A DNA stretch of 55,594 bases, taken from Polyangium sp. 15x6. Its GTDB lineage: Bacteria; Myxococcota_A; Polyangia; Polyangiales; Polyangiaceae. This document shows, piece by piece, positions 9,932-17,530 of this stretch. The notes under the pieces were generated by a model, which did no database searches, was not told the origin of the DNA, and saw nothing but the letters and a program-made list of their open reading frames with translations. The position numbers were made by a program, and so were the translations under genes. Every line of letters begins with the position of its first letter. The stretch's first letter is position 1. The stretch covers positions 1 to 55,594 of the forward strand of contig NZ_JASBQE010000079.1 in NCBI RefSeq assembly GCF_029960785.1, in the 5' to 3' direction.

Positions 9932-9956
9932 TGCGTCCTCCTGCCTGGCTCCAGGG

Positions 9957-9979
9957 AGCCCGTGAACACGGACCCCTCG
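9957..9979 (-). repeat. 23-bp island-end repeat, left copy
   Basis: This 23-bp sequence (read on the minus strand) is identical to 18052-18074 on the plus strand. Its core is the dyad CCGTG-TT-CACGG, two 5-bp arms around a TT dinucleotide. It lies just beyond the stop of a recombinase-derived fragment. An attachment-site or inverted terminal role is inferred. Confidence 0.75.
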
Positions 9980-9991
9980 TGCGGACCCTTG

Positions 9992-10396
9992 CTACCTCAC
10001 GAAGGCCGGCGACGACAGCACTTCGTGCAGCCAGTCCCAGACGGCCTTCTGCAACTCGTTCGCGGCGATGCTCGGGAACGAACAGATGTCGCTCCCGCCG
10101 AGGTGGCGACGTGCGCACATGTAGTACCGGCGCTCCGAGCTACCCGAAATCTTCCCCAGGATCCGATCGCCACGCTGAGGGCAGCGAAGAATACCCGTCA
10201 ACGAAAACGGTTCAGTTGGCTTTAATCGCACGAAGATCGCCGCGTCTTTACGATAGCGAAACGACGACCCATCCTCCCCCTCCGTGGTCTCCTCGATCGC
10301 GCGGGCCAGCTCCTCGCGCAACTCCCTGGAACGAGCCCTCTCCTCGACGGTCAACGCGCTGGGGACGCAGGCGATCGGCAGACTGCCCTCTTGCAT
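9992..10396 (-). pseudogene. chimeric ORF: small metal-locus protein N-terminus fused to recombinase zinc ribbon
   Basis: A 134-residue open frame with a good ribosome site (GAGGAGG) before the ATG at 10396. Residues 1 to about 57 (MQEGSLPIAC, then ALTVEERARSRELREEL and DGSSFRYR) resemble the N-terminus of small proteins commonly encoded next to metal-responsive merR genes, whose usual CCPF-type Cys motif is missing here. From about residue 58 the sequence changes to the zinc beta-ribbon of large serine recombinases (LTGILRC, RRYYMCARRH, CSFPSIAANELQKAVWDW). It then stops, without the coiled-coil tail of such recombinases. It looks like a scar from insertion or excision of an element. It may still be expressed. 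Confidence 0.65.
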
Positions 10397-10433
10397 ATGA
10401 TCGGTCCTCCTCTGCGGCCATGAGTCTAGACCC

Positions 10434-10464
10434 TTGACCTGGCTCCAGAGTCACGGCCAGAATC
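10434..10464 (+). promoter_or_regulatory. possible MerR-type promoter/operator
   Basis: TTGACC (10434-10439) and AGAATC (10459-10464) are separated by 19 bp, the long spacer typical of MerR-controlled promoters. CTGGC and GCCAG form an inverted pair within the spacer region. The site lies between the divergent chimeric ORF and merR. The predicted start would leave almost no leader before merR, so it may act mainly as operator. Confidence 0.35.
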
Positions 10465-10474
10465 CTCGCCCATC

Positions 10475-10882
10475 ATGACTGCGCTGAAGATCGGCGAGGT
10501 GGCCAGGCAAGCAGGAGTCGGTGTGGACACCGTTCGTTACTATGAGCGCCGTGGGGTGTTGCCGGCCGCGCCGCGCCGCGCTTCGGGCTACCGCGCCTTC
10601 ACTCCCGCGACGGTCGAACGGATTCGGTTTGCGAAAGAGCTGCAAGAGCTCGGCTTCACCCTCGACGAAGTGATGGAGCCCCTGCACGCGGCGGATACGG
10701 GCACGGCGAGCTGCGCAAGCGAACAACCGCGGTTCGAGGCCGTGCTCGCTCGTGTGGCCCAGAAGATCGTGGCCCTGCGCGCGGTCCGCAGACGCCAGAT
10801 GCAGACGCTCCGACGCTGCCGGGCTCACGAGTGCACCCTGCTCGACGAACCGTTGAGAGCCATCTCCGCGGTGCGTTCATGA
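10475..10882 (+). CDS. MerR family heavy-metal-responsive regulator
   Basis: A 135-residue transcription factor. The N-terminal winged helix-turn-helix begins LKIGEVARQAGVGVDTVRYYE (cited by its core IGEVARQAGVGVDTVRYYER) as in MerR, followed by the dimerisation helix. Cys-80, Cys-115 and Cys-120 sit close to the metal-binding Cys of MerR (82, 117 and 126), so the protein probably senses a thiophilic metal such as Hg, Pb, Cd, Zn or Cu; which one cannot be told. It probably acts at the spacer promoter just upstream. The stop overlaps an ATG (ATGA, 10879-10882) that begins a broken cupin gene. Confidence 0.88.
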   Translation: MTALKIGEVARQAGVGVDTVRYYERRGVLPAAPRRASGYRAFTPATVERIRFAKELQELGFTLDEVMEPLHAADTGTASCASEQPRFEAVLARVAQKIVALRAVRRRQMQTLRRCRAHECTLLDEPLRAISAVRS

Positions 10883-11272
10883 AGGCGTGGCTCGCCGTGC
10901 TCGGGCTGTTCCGCGTTGTCTGCAATCGACGTCCGAGCTGAGAACAATGCGGTCCCTGCGGTCCCTTCCAATGCACCCTCCGTGACCAATCTCTCAGCCG
11001 TGGCAAGACCGGAGACCGGCAAGGTCTCGGCCACTGACATCCACGAGAGCGACAACATGGTCGCGCGGATGATGCGCCTTGGCCCCGGCGCTTCGAGCAA
11101 GGAACATCATCATCCGTTTTTCGACGAGACCATCTTCGTGCATTCCGGCACTCCAGCAGAGCGAAGCATTTGGCGTAGCAGAAGTGACGGAGGCTCGTTC
11201 TACATGCGTTTCGAGGTGAAATGGCTCGTTGACCCACGAACGGAAATATGCCATTCGAGCGCAGGCTCATGA
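10879..11272 (+). pseudogene. frameshifted and truncated cupin lipoprotein gene
   Basis: The ATG at 10879 overlaps the merR stop and encodes MKAWLAVLG, a signal-peptide start. The cupin sequence is in the next frame. Removing one G from the GGG at 10903-10905 would join them and create a lipobox reading AVLGC. The cupin part carries motif 1 (GASSKEHHHPFFDETIFVHSG). After that the family-like sequence ends and an unrelated tail runs to a stop at 11272, so motif 2 is missing. Both a frameshift and a 3' truncation are therefore present. The frameshift alone could be a sequencing error; the truncation could not. Confidence 0.6.
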
Positions 11273-12213
11273 AAACCGTGCCCAAGGCCCAGCCGTCGTT
11301 CTACAAGCGCCCCCTGCCCGAGGGCTGCATATCGTTCTCCTCCGCGGATGGGCGCGCGATCTTTCGCGAAGCTCTCTCCGGAGGGACGATGGAGGGCTTC
11401 TTTTCGCTCATCGAGCAGTTCCACACCCAGGCCGAGCCTGCGTTTTGCGGACTTGGTACGCTCGTCATGGTGTTGAACGCGCTGGCGATCGATCCTGGCC
11501 GCGCGTGGAAGGGGCCATGGCGCTGGTACGCGGAAGAGCACCTGGACTGCTGTCGCCCCCTCGATGCGGTCGCTCGGGACGGGATTACGCTGACGCAATT
11601 CGCATGCCTCGCCCGGTGCAACGGCACCCGGACCAACGCGCACTTCGCGGAGTCCTCATCCGTCGAGGTGTTTCGCAAGGCTATTCGGGATGCCACGTCT
11701 CGCCCAGGCGAGACCCATTTCGTCGTCGCCTACGACCGCGCGACGCTGGGCCAGACCGGGAGCGGCCACTTCTCGCCGATCGGCGGTATGCACGCGGACC
11801 GGGATCTCGCGCTCCTGCTCGACGTGGCACGCTTCAAATACCCGCCGCATTGGGTCCCGATCGAGACGCTCTTTCGCGCCATGCTCCCGATCGACCAAGT
11901 CTCGGGGCGGTCCCGCGGGTTCATGACCATCGAGCGCGAGCACCCGGTGGCACCCGTGACGGCCCTCCGCGACGACGCCGACTGGACCGAAATCGAGCAT
12001 TTCCTTCGTGATCTCGACGGCACGGACGTCCTCGTCCTGGCCGGTTGTCTCCAGGCAGGCGTCTCGCCCGCGCCGCGCTTGCTCGAGATCCTGCGCGGTT
12101 CGGGCGACGTGCCCGCGAGCCTCCAGGCGCAGGTGGAGCGACTCCGCGCGCAGGTCTCCGCCCTCCAGGATGCCTCTCGCCCCCCATCGGGCGTCACTGC
12201 CAGAGACGATTGA
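11248..12213 (+). CDS. phytochelatin synthase-like cysteine peptidase
   Basis: A 321-residue protein with the phytochelatin synthase domain (glutathione gamma-glutamylcysteinyltransferase, papain-like fold) at about residues 17-230. The catalytic triad is visible: Cys-67 in EPAFCGLGTLV, His-174 in GHFSPIGG and Asp-192 in LDVARFKYPPHWV. Eukaryotic enzymes make metal-chelating phytochelatins; bacterial homologues often only cleave glutathione to gamma-Glu-Cys. This one has a C-terminal extension ending in a coiled segment (LQAQVERLRAQVSALQ) and extra Cys (CLARC, DCCRP). Its position among merR, an HMA protein and copper oxidases supports a metal-detoxification role. The start may be the ATG at 11248 or 11269. 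Confidence 0.88.
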   Translation: MPFERRLMKTVPKAQPSFYKRPLPEGCISFSSADGRAIFREALSGGTMEGFFSLIEQFHTQAEPAFCGLGTLVMVLNALAIDPGRAWKGPWRWYAEEHLDCCRPLDAVARDGITLTQFACLARCNGTRTNAHFAESSSVEVFRKAIRDATSRPGETHFVVAYDRATLGQTGSGHFSPIGGMHADRDLALLLDVARFKYPPHWVPIETLFRAMLPIDQVSGRSRGFMTIEREHPVAPVTALRDDADWTEIEHFLRDLDGTDVLVLAGCLQAGVSPAPRLLEILRGSGDVPASLQAQVERLRAQVSALQDASRPPSGVTARDD

Positions 12214-12325
12214 TCGCCGCCGGGTCGGCTCGTCCGGCGGAAGCCACGAGCAGGTGTAATGAAGCCTGGCGGCTGCGTCTTCGAGGCATGGGCGGCGAGA
12301 AGGCCGCTCCCGAAAGGAAGACGCC

Positions 12326-12544
12326 ATGAAGGAAACCCTGCTGCAGGTCGACGGGATGAGCTGCCCGTCCTGCATCCGCCACATCGACAGCGCGCTCGGC
12401 CAGCTCGCGGGGGTCGAGAAGGTCGAGGTCAAGTTGCGCGAGGGCACCGTCCTCGTGCGCCACGATGCGTCCTCCGCACCGCTCTCGGCCCTCGTCGATG
12501 CGTTGCATGACGCCGGCTACGAGTCGCGCCCCCACGCCGCCTGA
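12326..12544 (+). CDS. heavy-metal-associated (HMA) domain protein
   Basis: A 72-residue cytoplasmic metallochaperone-like protein made of a single HMA domain with the ferredoxin-like fold. The metal site is GMSCPSC (residues 10-16), the CxxC motif of CopZ and MerP types. It probably binds Cu(I) or another soft metal and hands it to a partner. No P-type ATPase is in the window, so the partner is unknown. An AAAGGAAG ribosome site precedes the ATG. It follows the phytochelatin synthase gene by 112 bp. Confidence 0.9.
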   Translation: MKETLLQVDGMSCPSCIRHIDSALGQLAGVEKVEVKLREGTVLVRHDASSAPLSALVDALHDAGYESRPHAA

Positions 12545-12761
12545 AGCGGTCCCTCGCGCCGTGAGCTCCGGTGCCCTGCTTTTTGGAGGTCGTCATGATC
12601 GTGCTCGTTCATCGAGGCGGCGGCGCCGCTCGACCAGGACGCGTTGTTGCGTGGTCCGTACGTGGCCGCGGCCTGAAACGACGAGGGAGTGTAATGGCGG
12701 ACCGCGGTCTGCGTCGGCTCGGCCGTACGATCTTGTGCACCCATTTTCCCGGTGAAAGGCC
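12545..12761. other. gap with no recognised gene
   Basis: A 217-bp gap inside the island. A 56-codon frame (12595-12765) starts with a strong GGAGG site and overlaps the methyltransferase start by ATGA, so it could be a small coupled gene, but its Arg-rich product matches nothing I know. Another short frame, ending in a stop near 12677, also looks protein-like. It may be an eroded gene. Confidence 0.3.
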
Positions 12762-13592
12762 ATGAACCAACTCGCCCCCGCCAAAGCCCTCATCGCTGCT
12801 ACATACTCCGCCGCGGCAGGACATTTCGATGATCCGCCCCTCGCGTTCTGGTCGCGTATCGGCAAAGGCACGGTCGCGCGTGTCCCTCTCCGGCCCGGCG
12901 ACCGTGTCCTCGACGTCTGTTCCGGCAGTGGCGCGTCCGCGATCCCCGCGGCTCAGGCCGTCGGGTCGCGGGGCTCCGTGCTCGCCGTGGACATCGCCGA
13001 CGCCCTGCTCGACCGAGGCCGCGCCAAAGCCCGAACGCTCGGGCTCCCGAACATCGACTTCCGCTGCGCCGACTTCGAGGTCATGGACATCCCTGCCGAG
13101 CACTTCGACGCCGTCGTCTGCGTCTTCGGGATCTTCTTCGTCGCCGATATGCCGGCCGCCGTGCGGCGGCTCTGGCGGTCGGTCAAACCGGGCGGCACCC
13201 TCGCCATCACGACCTGGGGCCCCGACGTCCTCGAACCGGGCAATACCGCATTCTGGGAGGCCATCCGCGACCATCGCCCGGACCTCTATCGGTCGTTCAG
13301 GCCCTGGGAGCGCATCAACACGTCCGATAGCCTGCGGGAGATGCTCGCGCAGTCCGGCGTGACTGCCCCTTCGGTGGACGCGGAGCATTCGTATCAGACG
13401 CTCGATTCCCCGGACGATTGGTGGATCATCGCCCTCGGCTCGGGCTACCGCGGTACGATCGACCAGCTCGCTCCTGGCACGCTCCAGGCCGTCAAACGCG
13501 ACACCCTCGGCTCGCTCCGTGCTCGCAATGCCCTCACCGCGCAGACGCATGCGCTCTATGCGGTCGCGACGAAGCCCTCGACCCAAAGGTGA
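12762..13592 (+). CDS. class I SAM-dependent methyltransferase
   Basis: A 276-residue methyltransferase of the UbiE/Methyltransf_11 type. Motif I is VLDVCSGSGASAI (about residues 49-61), the acidic residue of motif II is in VLAVDIAD, and FDAVVCVFGIFFV is motif IV. The C-terminal part is helical. The substrate is unknown; in a metal island it could be a metalloid, but the Cys set of ArsM is absent, so an organic substrate is as likely. GGTGAAAGG precedes the ATG. It is the last plus-strand gene of the island. Confidence 0.82.
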   Translation: MNQLAPAKALIAATYSAAAGHFDDPPLAFWSRIGKGTVARVPLRPGDRVLDVCSGSGASAIPAAQAVGSRGSVLAVDIADALLDRGRAKARTLGLPNIDFRCADFEVMDIPAEHFDAVVCVFGIFFVADMPAAVRRLWRSVKPGGTLAITTWGPDVLEPGNTAFWEAIRDHRPDLYRSFRPWERINTSDSLREMLAQSGVTAPSVDAEHSYQTLDSPDDWWIIALGSGYRGTIDQLAPGTLQAVKRDTLGSLRARNALTAQTHALYAVATKPSTQR

Positions 13593-13765
13593 AAGAAACC
13601 AGACGGGTCACTCCATTGTGACTTGAAGGATCACTGTCCCTTCCCGCCGCCGCAGTTCGTCACACTCCTGCCAGGCCGAGAGCTGCAAGAGCCGGTCGTA
13701 GAGCGGCAGGTTGGGCAACGGATCGACCGGAAAAAGCAACATTCACCCGCCTGGATCGAGCGCAA

Positions 13766-15214
13766 TCAATGCTTCGTGTGTCCGGGTGTCGCTCCGTTGG
13801 CGGACCCCACCTCGAGCATTGTCATCATGCCCGCCTCGGCGTGCTCCAGGATGTGGCAGTGGAGCATCCAGCTCCCTTCGTCCACAGGAACGACACCGAC
13901 ATCCACCGTCTCGCGCGGGTGAACCAGGACGGTATCGCGGAAGAACGGCTCCTCCACCGCACGACCGTTCCGGGTGAGCACACGGAAAAACATCCCGTGC
14001 AGGTGGATCGGGTGCAGTCGAGCCGAGTGGTTGGCGAACCGGAGATGATTGAATTGGCCCTGCACGAGCGGAATGCCGGTGTGGCCCGTGGCGCTCTCGT
14101 GGCCCTGGAACGCCACGCCGTTGATGGTCCATTCGATCCCGAAGGGCCCGCCTCGCCGCGCATCGAGCGCGAGCTCGGCATGCACGGGCACCTCGCTACC
14201 CGCCGTCCACGCGGGGACGGTCCTGCGCGTCGGCGGCTCGAAACGGGGGGTCTCTACGGGATCGCCAGCGACACGAATCTCGGCGAGGCGTCGCGGGCGG
14301 GACCGCAGGAACCGATCCTCGATGGATACCGCGGCGCCCGCAGAACCGGCCATCAAATCCACGTCAATCCGGTTGCCGGGCGCGAGCTCGAAGCCACTCG
14401 CGTCGAACGATGTCCGCACGTACAGGCCGTCCACGGCGACGATCTTCGCCGCGAGCCCGCCAAAATCGGGGGCGAACACGCGCCCGTTCGCCACGTTCAC
14501 GATCCGCAGACGGATCCGTTCTCCAGGCCGGAGGGCGAGCACCTCGTTCGTCCGGCCATTGACCGTGACGTGATTCCCCCAGCGCCCGTCGTGCGCGAGG
14601 TCGTGGCGCGTATTGAAGGCCGGCACGATTTGCCCATCCTGCCCGAGGAGCCAGTCGTCGACGACCCAGACGACATCGCGGCTGTAGGCGGGGGGCGCCG
14701 GGTCCTCCACGATGAGCACACCAAAAAGCCCTCGCTCGACCTGCTCGCTGCTGCGGATGTGCGGGTGGAACCAGAACGTCCCCGCGTCCTTGGGGGTGAA
14801 TTCGTAGACGAACGATTCCCCGGGTTTGATGGCGGGGCGGCTCTGCGTCGGGACGCCATCCATGTCGTTGGGCACGCGCACGCCGTGCCAGTGGATCGTC
14901 GTGGGCTGTGGCAGGCGATTCGTGAATCGGACACGCACCGTCTCGCCGAGACGGACGCGCAGCTCCGGGCCGGGCACCTGACCATTATAGGTCCACACGC
15001 GCAGGGGTTTGCCGTCGAGGAGGGGCAATTCGACCTCCGCGGCGGTGATGTCGAAGCTGCGGACGATACCGTTCGGGTTCGATGCCGTCGGATACGCCTC
15101 GGCAAACTCCGCGAGGAGCCGCTGCTCGAGCAGCGGCTCTTGCTTCGTCGCGCACGAAGGCAGGAGCGAGAGAAGCACGGCAAGGGCTGCCCGCGTGATT
15201 GCCTCGTGCTTCAT
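13766..15214 (-). CDS. multicopper oxidase (CopA/laccase-like) lipoprotein
   Basis: A 482-residue three-domain multicopper oxidase. The start at 15214 overlaps the upstream stop (ATGA). The N-terminus is an export signal with a possible lipobox ending LPSC. All four copper motifs are present: HWHG (108-111), WFHPH (148-152), HPIHLHG (from 401) and HCHILEHAEAGM (452-463). The last includes the type 1 Cys-453 and axial Met-463. The enzyme probably oxidises Cu(I) or phenolics in the periplasm with oxygen as acceptor. It is the last gene of a four-gene minus-strand operon together with a second oxidase. Confidence 0.92.
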   Translation of the reverse strand: MKHEAITRAALAVLLSLLPSCATKQEPLLEQRLLAEFAEAYPTASNPNGIVRSFDITAAEVELPLLDGKPLRVWTYNGQVPGPELRVRLGETVRVRFTNRLPQPTTIHWHGVRVPNDMDGVPTQSRPAIKPGESFVYEFTPKDAGTFWFHPHIRSSEQVERGLFGVLIVEDPAPPAYSRDVVWVVDDWLLGQDGQIVPAFNTRHDLAHDGRWGNHVTVNGRTNEVLALRPGERIRLRIVNVANGRVFAPDFGGLAAKIVAVDGLYVRTSFDASGFELAPGNRIDVDLMAGSAGAAVSIEDRFLRSRPRRLAEIRVAGDPVETPRFEPPTRRTVPAWTAGSEVPVHAELALDARRGGPFGIEWTINGVAFQGHESATGHTGIPLVQGQFNHLRFANHSARLHPIHLHGMFFRVLTRNGRAVEEPFFRDTVLVHPRETVDVGVVPVDEGSWMLHCHILEHAEAGMMTMLEVGSANGATPGHTKH

Positions 15215-15636
15215 CCGCAGGACCCTTCGCCGCAGCTCATCTGCGCGCCGTGCTTGTGCGCGGCCGTCGCGGTTGCCGTGGGGGTGGGCGCGGGCTTCTC
15301 GGCGGGCGGAGGCGGGGTCGCGGTCACCGGCGAGGGGGCGGGGGGCGCGGGGGCTTCCTTCGCGGCGGGCGGCGCCGTGGTCGCGCGAGGCGGGACTACC
15401 GCGGTGGCCTTCGGCGGAGCCTCGGGGGGCGGGGCTGCCGCGCTCGTGGCGACCGGGAGGGGTTCGCCCGTGGGCGCGGTCGGCGCAGCCTTGACCGGGC
15501 TCGGGCTCGCGGCGGGAACCTCGGCGACAGGCTTCACCTCCGATTCGCCCGTCGGCGCGGGAGACGTCGTGCAGCCTGCGATCATCATTCCCGCCCCGAG
15601 GGCGGCCAGCGTCTCGTAGATACTCTTCGCGTTCAT
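15211..15636 (-). CDS. Pro/Ala-rich lipoprotein with Cys-Gly tail
   Basis: A 141-residue exported protein. The signal ends in the lipobox MIAGC (Cys-22). The middle is almost entirely Pro, Ala, Thr and Val and should be an extended tether. The tail reads HKHGAQMSCGEGSCG, with two His, one Met and two Cys, all potential copper ligands. The CGEGxCG pattern resembles the repeats of bufferin-type copper-binding peptides (HvfA-like), in which such Cys are modified by an MNIO enzyme, but no MNIO gene is visible here. It overlaps the next oxidase gene by ATGA. A role in holding copper for the oxidase is inferred. Confidence 0.7.
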   Translation of the reverse strand: MNAKSIYETLAALGAGMMIAGCTTSPAPTGESEVKPVAEVPAASPSPVKAAPTAPTGEPLPVATSAAAPPPEAPPKATAVVPPRATTAPPAAKEAPAPPAPSPVTATPPPPAEKPAPTPTATATAAHKHGAQMSCGEGSCG

Positions 15637-15732
15637 GCAACGCTCCTTGAATCAGCCGAACTTCGCGTCCGGTGCAGGGGCTTACGCCGCCGCTCCCCCG
15701 AGGGCGGCCGCGCGGGCACGTCCGAGTCAGCC

Positions 15733-16644
15733 TCAAGGCGTGACGACATAGTCAGCGATCATCCCGCCTTCCATGTGCTCGCCAACGTGGCAATGCACGA
15801 GCCAGGTGCCGGGGTTGTCTTCCATGAATTCGAACGTCGTGTACATCCCCGGGCCGAGCTGCACGTTGTCCGTTAGCTGGCCGCTCGCATCGAGCCAGCG
15901 GTGGCCGTGGATGTGCCAGGTGTGGAACTCGTTGCCGATGCTCACGACCCGAAAGCGTTGGAGCTCGCCGACCTTGCCTTTGAAAGCCGGGATCGCGTCC
16001 TCATAGCCCTTGCCGTTGATCGTGTGCATGTACTGGTGACCGCCGTGATAGACGCCCGCGTCTGGGAATTCGCCCGTCTCGGGATCGGCGACGCCGGGAA
16101 GCGAGTCGTATTCGCTTTGATCGAAGTCGGCGAGCACGACGACGTGCTCGTTCGCTTTGGCCTCCCCCGGCGGGTGCACGATGAGGGCGCCGAAGAGACC
16201 GCGCTTCGTCCCTTCGGCCTCGTCGCCGTGATCGTGGTACGGGAAGGTCCCTGCATACACGGCGTCCCATTCGATGGTCTTCGTCTCGCCAGGCGCGACG
16301 ACCGAATTGTGCGTCCCGTCGTTGGTGTAGGTGAACTTCACGACATGGGTATGGACCGAGTGCGGTTTTGCGGCGTTGTTGGTTACGCGGAGGACGACGT
16401 GATCCCCCGCGTCGACCTCGATCGGCGGGCCCGGGATCACGCCATTGTAGGCGATCGCGTTGTAAATTGCCCCCGGCCCGACCTCCCACTGGGTCTCGTC
16501 GATCGTGAGCTCGAATTCGCGGGTGACGCCCGTCGGCGGATAAGGCGCGAGGGGGTCACGCGCGGCTGTTTTCTGGCCTTCCTCGCTGGAGCAACCGGCC
16601 ATGACGAGGAAGGCCCCGAAGAGCACGAATCGATTGTTTTTCAT
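15733..16644 (-). CDS. two-domain multicopper oxidase lipoprotein
   Basis: A 303-residue multicopper oxidase with two cupredoxin domains. The signal ends in the lipobox VMAGC (Cys-18). Copper motifs are HSVHTH (95-100), YHDHGD (136-141), HTWHIHGH (in domain 2) and HCHVGEHMEGGM (284-295), the last holding the type 1 Cys and axial Met. The layout suits small laccases or nitrite-reductase-like oxidases that work as trimers. Its start overlaps the stop of the upstream lipoprotein gene (ATGA), so translation is probably coupled. It likely oxidises Cu(I) in the periplasm. Confidence 0.9.
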   Translation of the reverse strand: MKNNRFVLFGAFLVMAGCSSEEGQKTAARDPLAPYPPTGVTREFELTIDETQWEVGPGAIYNAIAYNGVIPGPPIEVDAGDHVVLRVTNNAAKPHSVHTHVVKFTYTNDGTHNSVVAPGETKTIEWDAVYAGTFPYHDHGDEAEGTKRGLFGALIVHPPGEAKANEHVVVLADFDQSEYDSLPGVADPETGEFPDAGVYHGGHQYMHTINGKGYEDAIPAFKGKVGELQRFRVVSIGNEFHTWHIHGHRWLDASGQLTDNVQLGPGMYTTFEFMEDNPGTWLVHCHVGEHMEGGMIADYVVTP

Positions 16645-17111
16645 GGCGTACCGCACTTCTCGTTGGAGTCGGACGACGTCTCGGCGCCCTTGATGCAGCG
16701 CGCTTTGTAGCAGTACGTTCCCGGCGGGATCGCCGACGTGTCGTGTTGCGACGTCGCCGCGCCGACGAGCGTGTACGCCTTGGCATACGCGCCGCCGTCC
16801 TTGTTCCAGTCGAGCTCGATCTTCTCGCAATCCGGCGTCACGTTTTCCCACTCCACGTGCAAGGCACCCTGCATCGGGGCCACGGACTTCATGATCGGGG
16901 CCTGCGGCGGGCCCGAAGAGCCGCCGCCTGCGCCGCCCCAACCGCCTGCGCCACCTGCGCCTCCAGTCCCGCCCGCGCCGCCCGTGCCGCCTCCCGCGCC
17001 GCCGTGGCCTCCGTCGTGACCGGCGGCGCCCGAGCCGTCTCCCTCGTGGCCCCCGCAGCCGACCCAGACCAACGAAAGACCAAGCAAAAGGACAAGCGAA
17101 CGCACTGTCAT
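16641..17111 (-). CDS. lipoprotein with fibronectin III-like domain
   Basis: A 156-residue lipoprotein and first gene of the copper operon. GAGGAGG precedes the ATG at 17111. The lipobox is VWVGC. A Gly-rich linker (about residues 22-60) is followed by a domain reading APIMKSVAPMQGALHVEWENV and GTYCYKARCIKGAETS, which looks like a fibronectin type III fold, with an unusual number of Cys (CEK, CYKARC, EKC). Function unknown; since it is coupled to a multicopper oxidase gene, a role as an accessory or electron/copper-handling partner is inferred. Confidence 0.72.
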   Translation of the reverse strand: MTVRSLVLLLGLSLVWVGCGGHEGDGSGAAGHDGGHGGAGGGTGGAGGTGGAGGAGGWGGAGGGSSGPPQAPIMKSVAPMQGALHVEWENVTPDCEKIELDWNKDGGAYAKAYTLVGAATSQHDTSAIPPGTYCYKARCIKGAETSSDSNEKCGTP

Positions 17112-17225
17112 GATGGACCGACCTCCTCGAAAACGTTTCCTCAGGGACGCAGCACCGCAGCACGGTTCGTGCCAGGCGTATGCTTCTCGTTTTCCCCAGC
17201 GATCGTGCGCTCTTGGGGGAAGCAA

Positions 17226-17254
17226 GTGACCGAACCGGTCACAGGTTCGTGACC
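17226..17254. promoter_or_regulatory. three alternating GTGACC half-sites upstream of copper operon
   Basis: GTGACCG (17226-17232) and CGGTCAC (17236-17242) are perfect inverted arms around AAC. A third half-site, GTGACC, lies at 17249-17254 and forms a second inverted pair with the middle one. The array is about 115 bp upstream of the copper operon start, a plausible operator. The regulator is unknown. Confidence 0.5.
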
Positions 17255-17290
17255 CGTACGGACACGTGCCATCCCTCCGTCGATAGGGGG

Positions 17291-17530
17291 TCACCCCAGC
17301 CGGATCGGCCGCACGTGAATGGGGGCATCCACATCCCCGCGCCCGTACGGCTCGACGTAGATCAAACGTCGCAACGAAAACCCAGGACCATGCGGCTGCA
17401 TCTTCCAGTGCCCCGCGACGAGCGTCTGCACGCTCGGGTTGCGCTGTCGTCCTTCGAGATAATCACGTACCGCCGGCCGGAAGTCCTTCTCGAGCGGCTT
17501 GCCCACCCGAAAGAGCATCGTTCGCGGCAC
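17291..17530 (-). pseudogene. 3' remnant of a mobile-element-type gene
   Basis: The final 79 codons of a minus-strand frame look like real protein (VGKPLEKDFRPAVRDYLEG, then GHWKMQPHGPG and RRLIYVEPYGRGD). That pattern resembles small proteins carried by integrated phages and conjugative elements. Upstream of about 17530 the frame turns into Arg/Ser/Pro-rich shadow sequence, so the N-terminus has been lost. The rest of the gap to 18051 shows no gene I can support. Confidence 0.45.

Noticed and set aside
9992-10396. A complete serine recombinase
   Set aside because: Only the zinc ribbon is present; the catalytic Ser domain and the coiled-coil tail are absent.
12762-13592. Arsenite methyltransferase (ArsM)
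   Set aside because: The metal island suggests it, but the conserved Cys residues of ArsM are not present.
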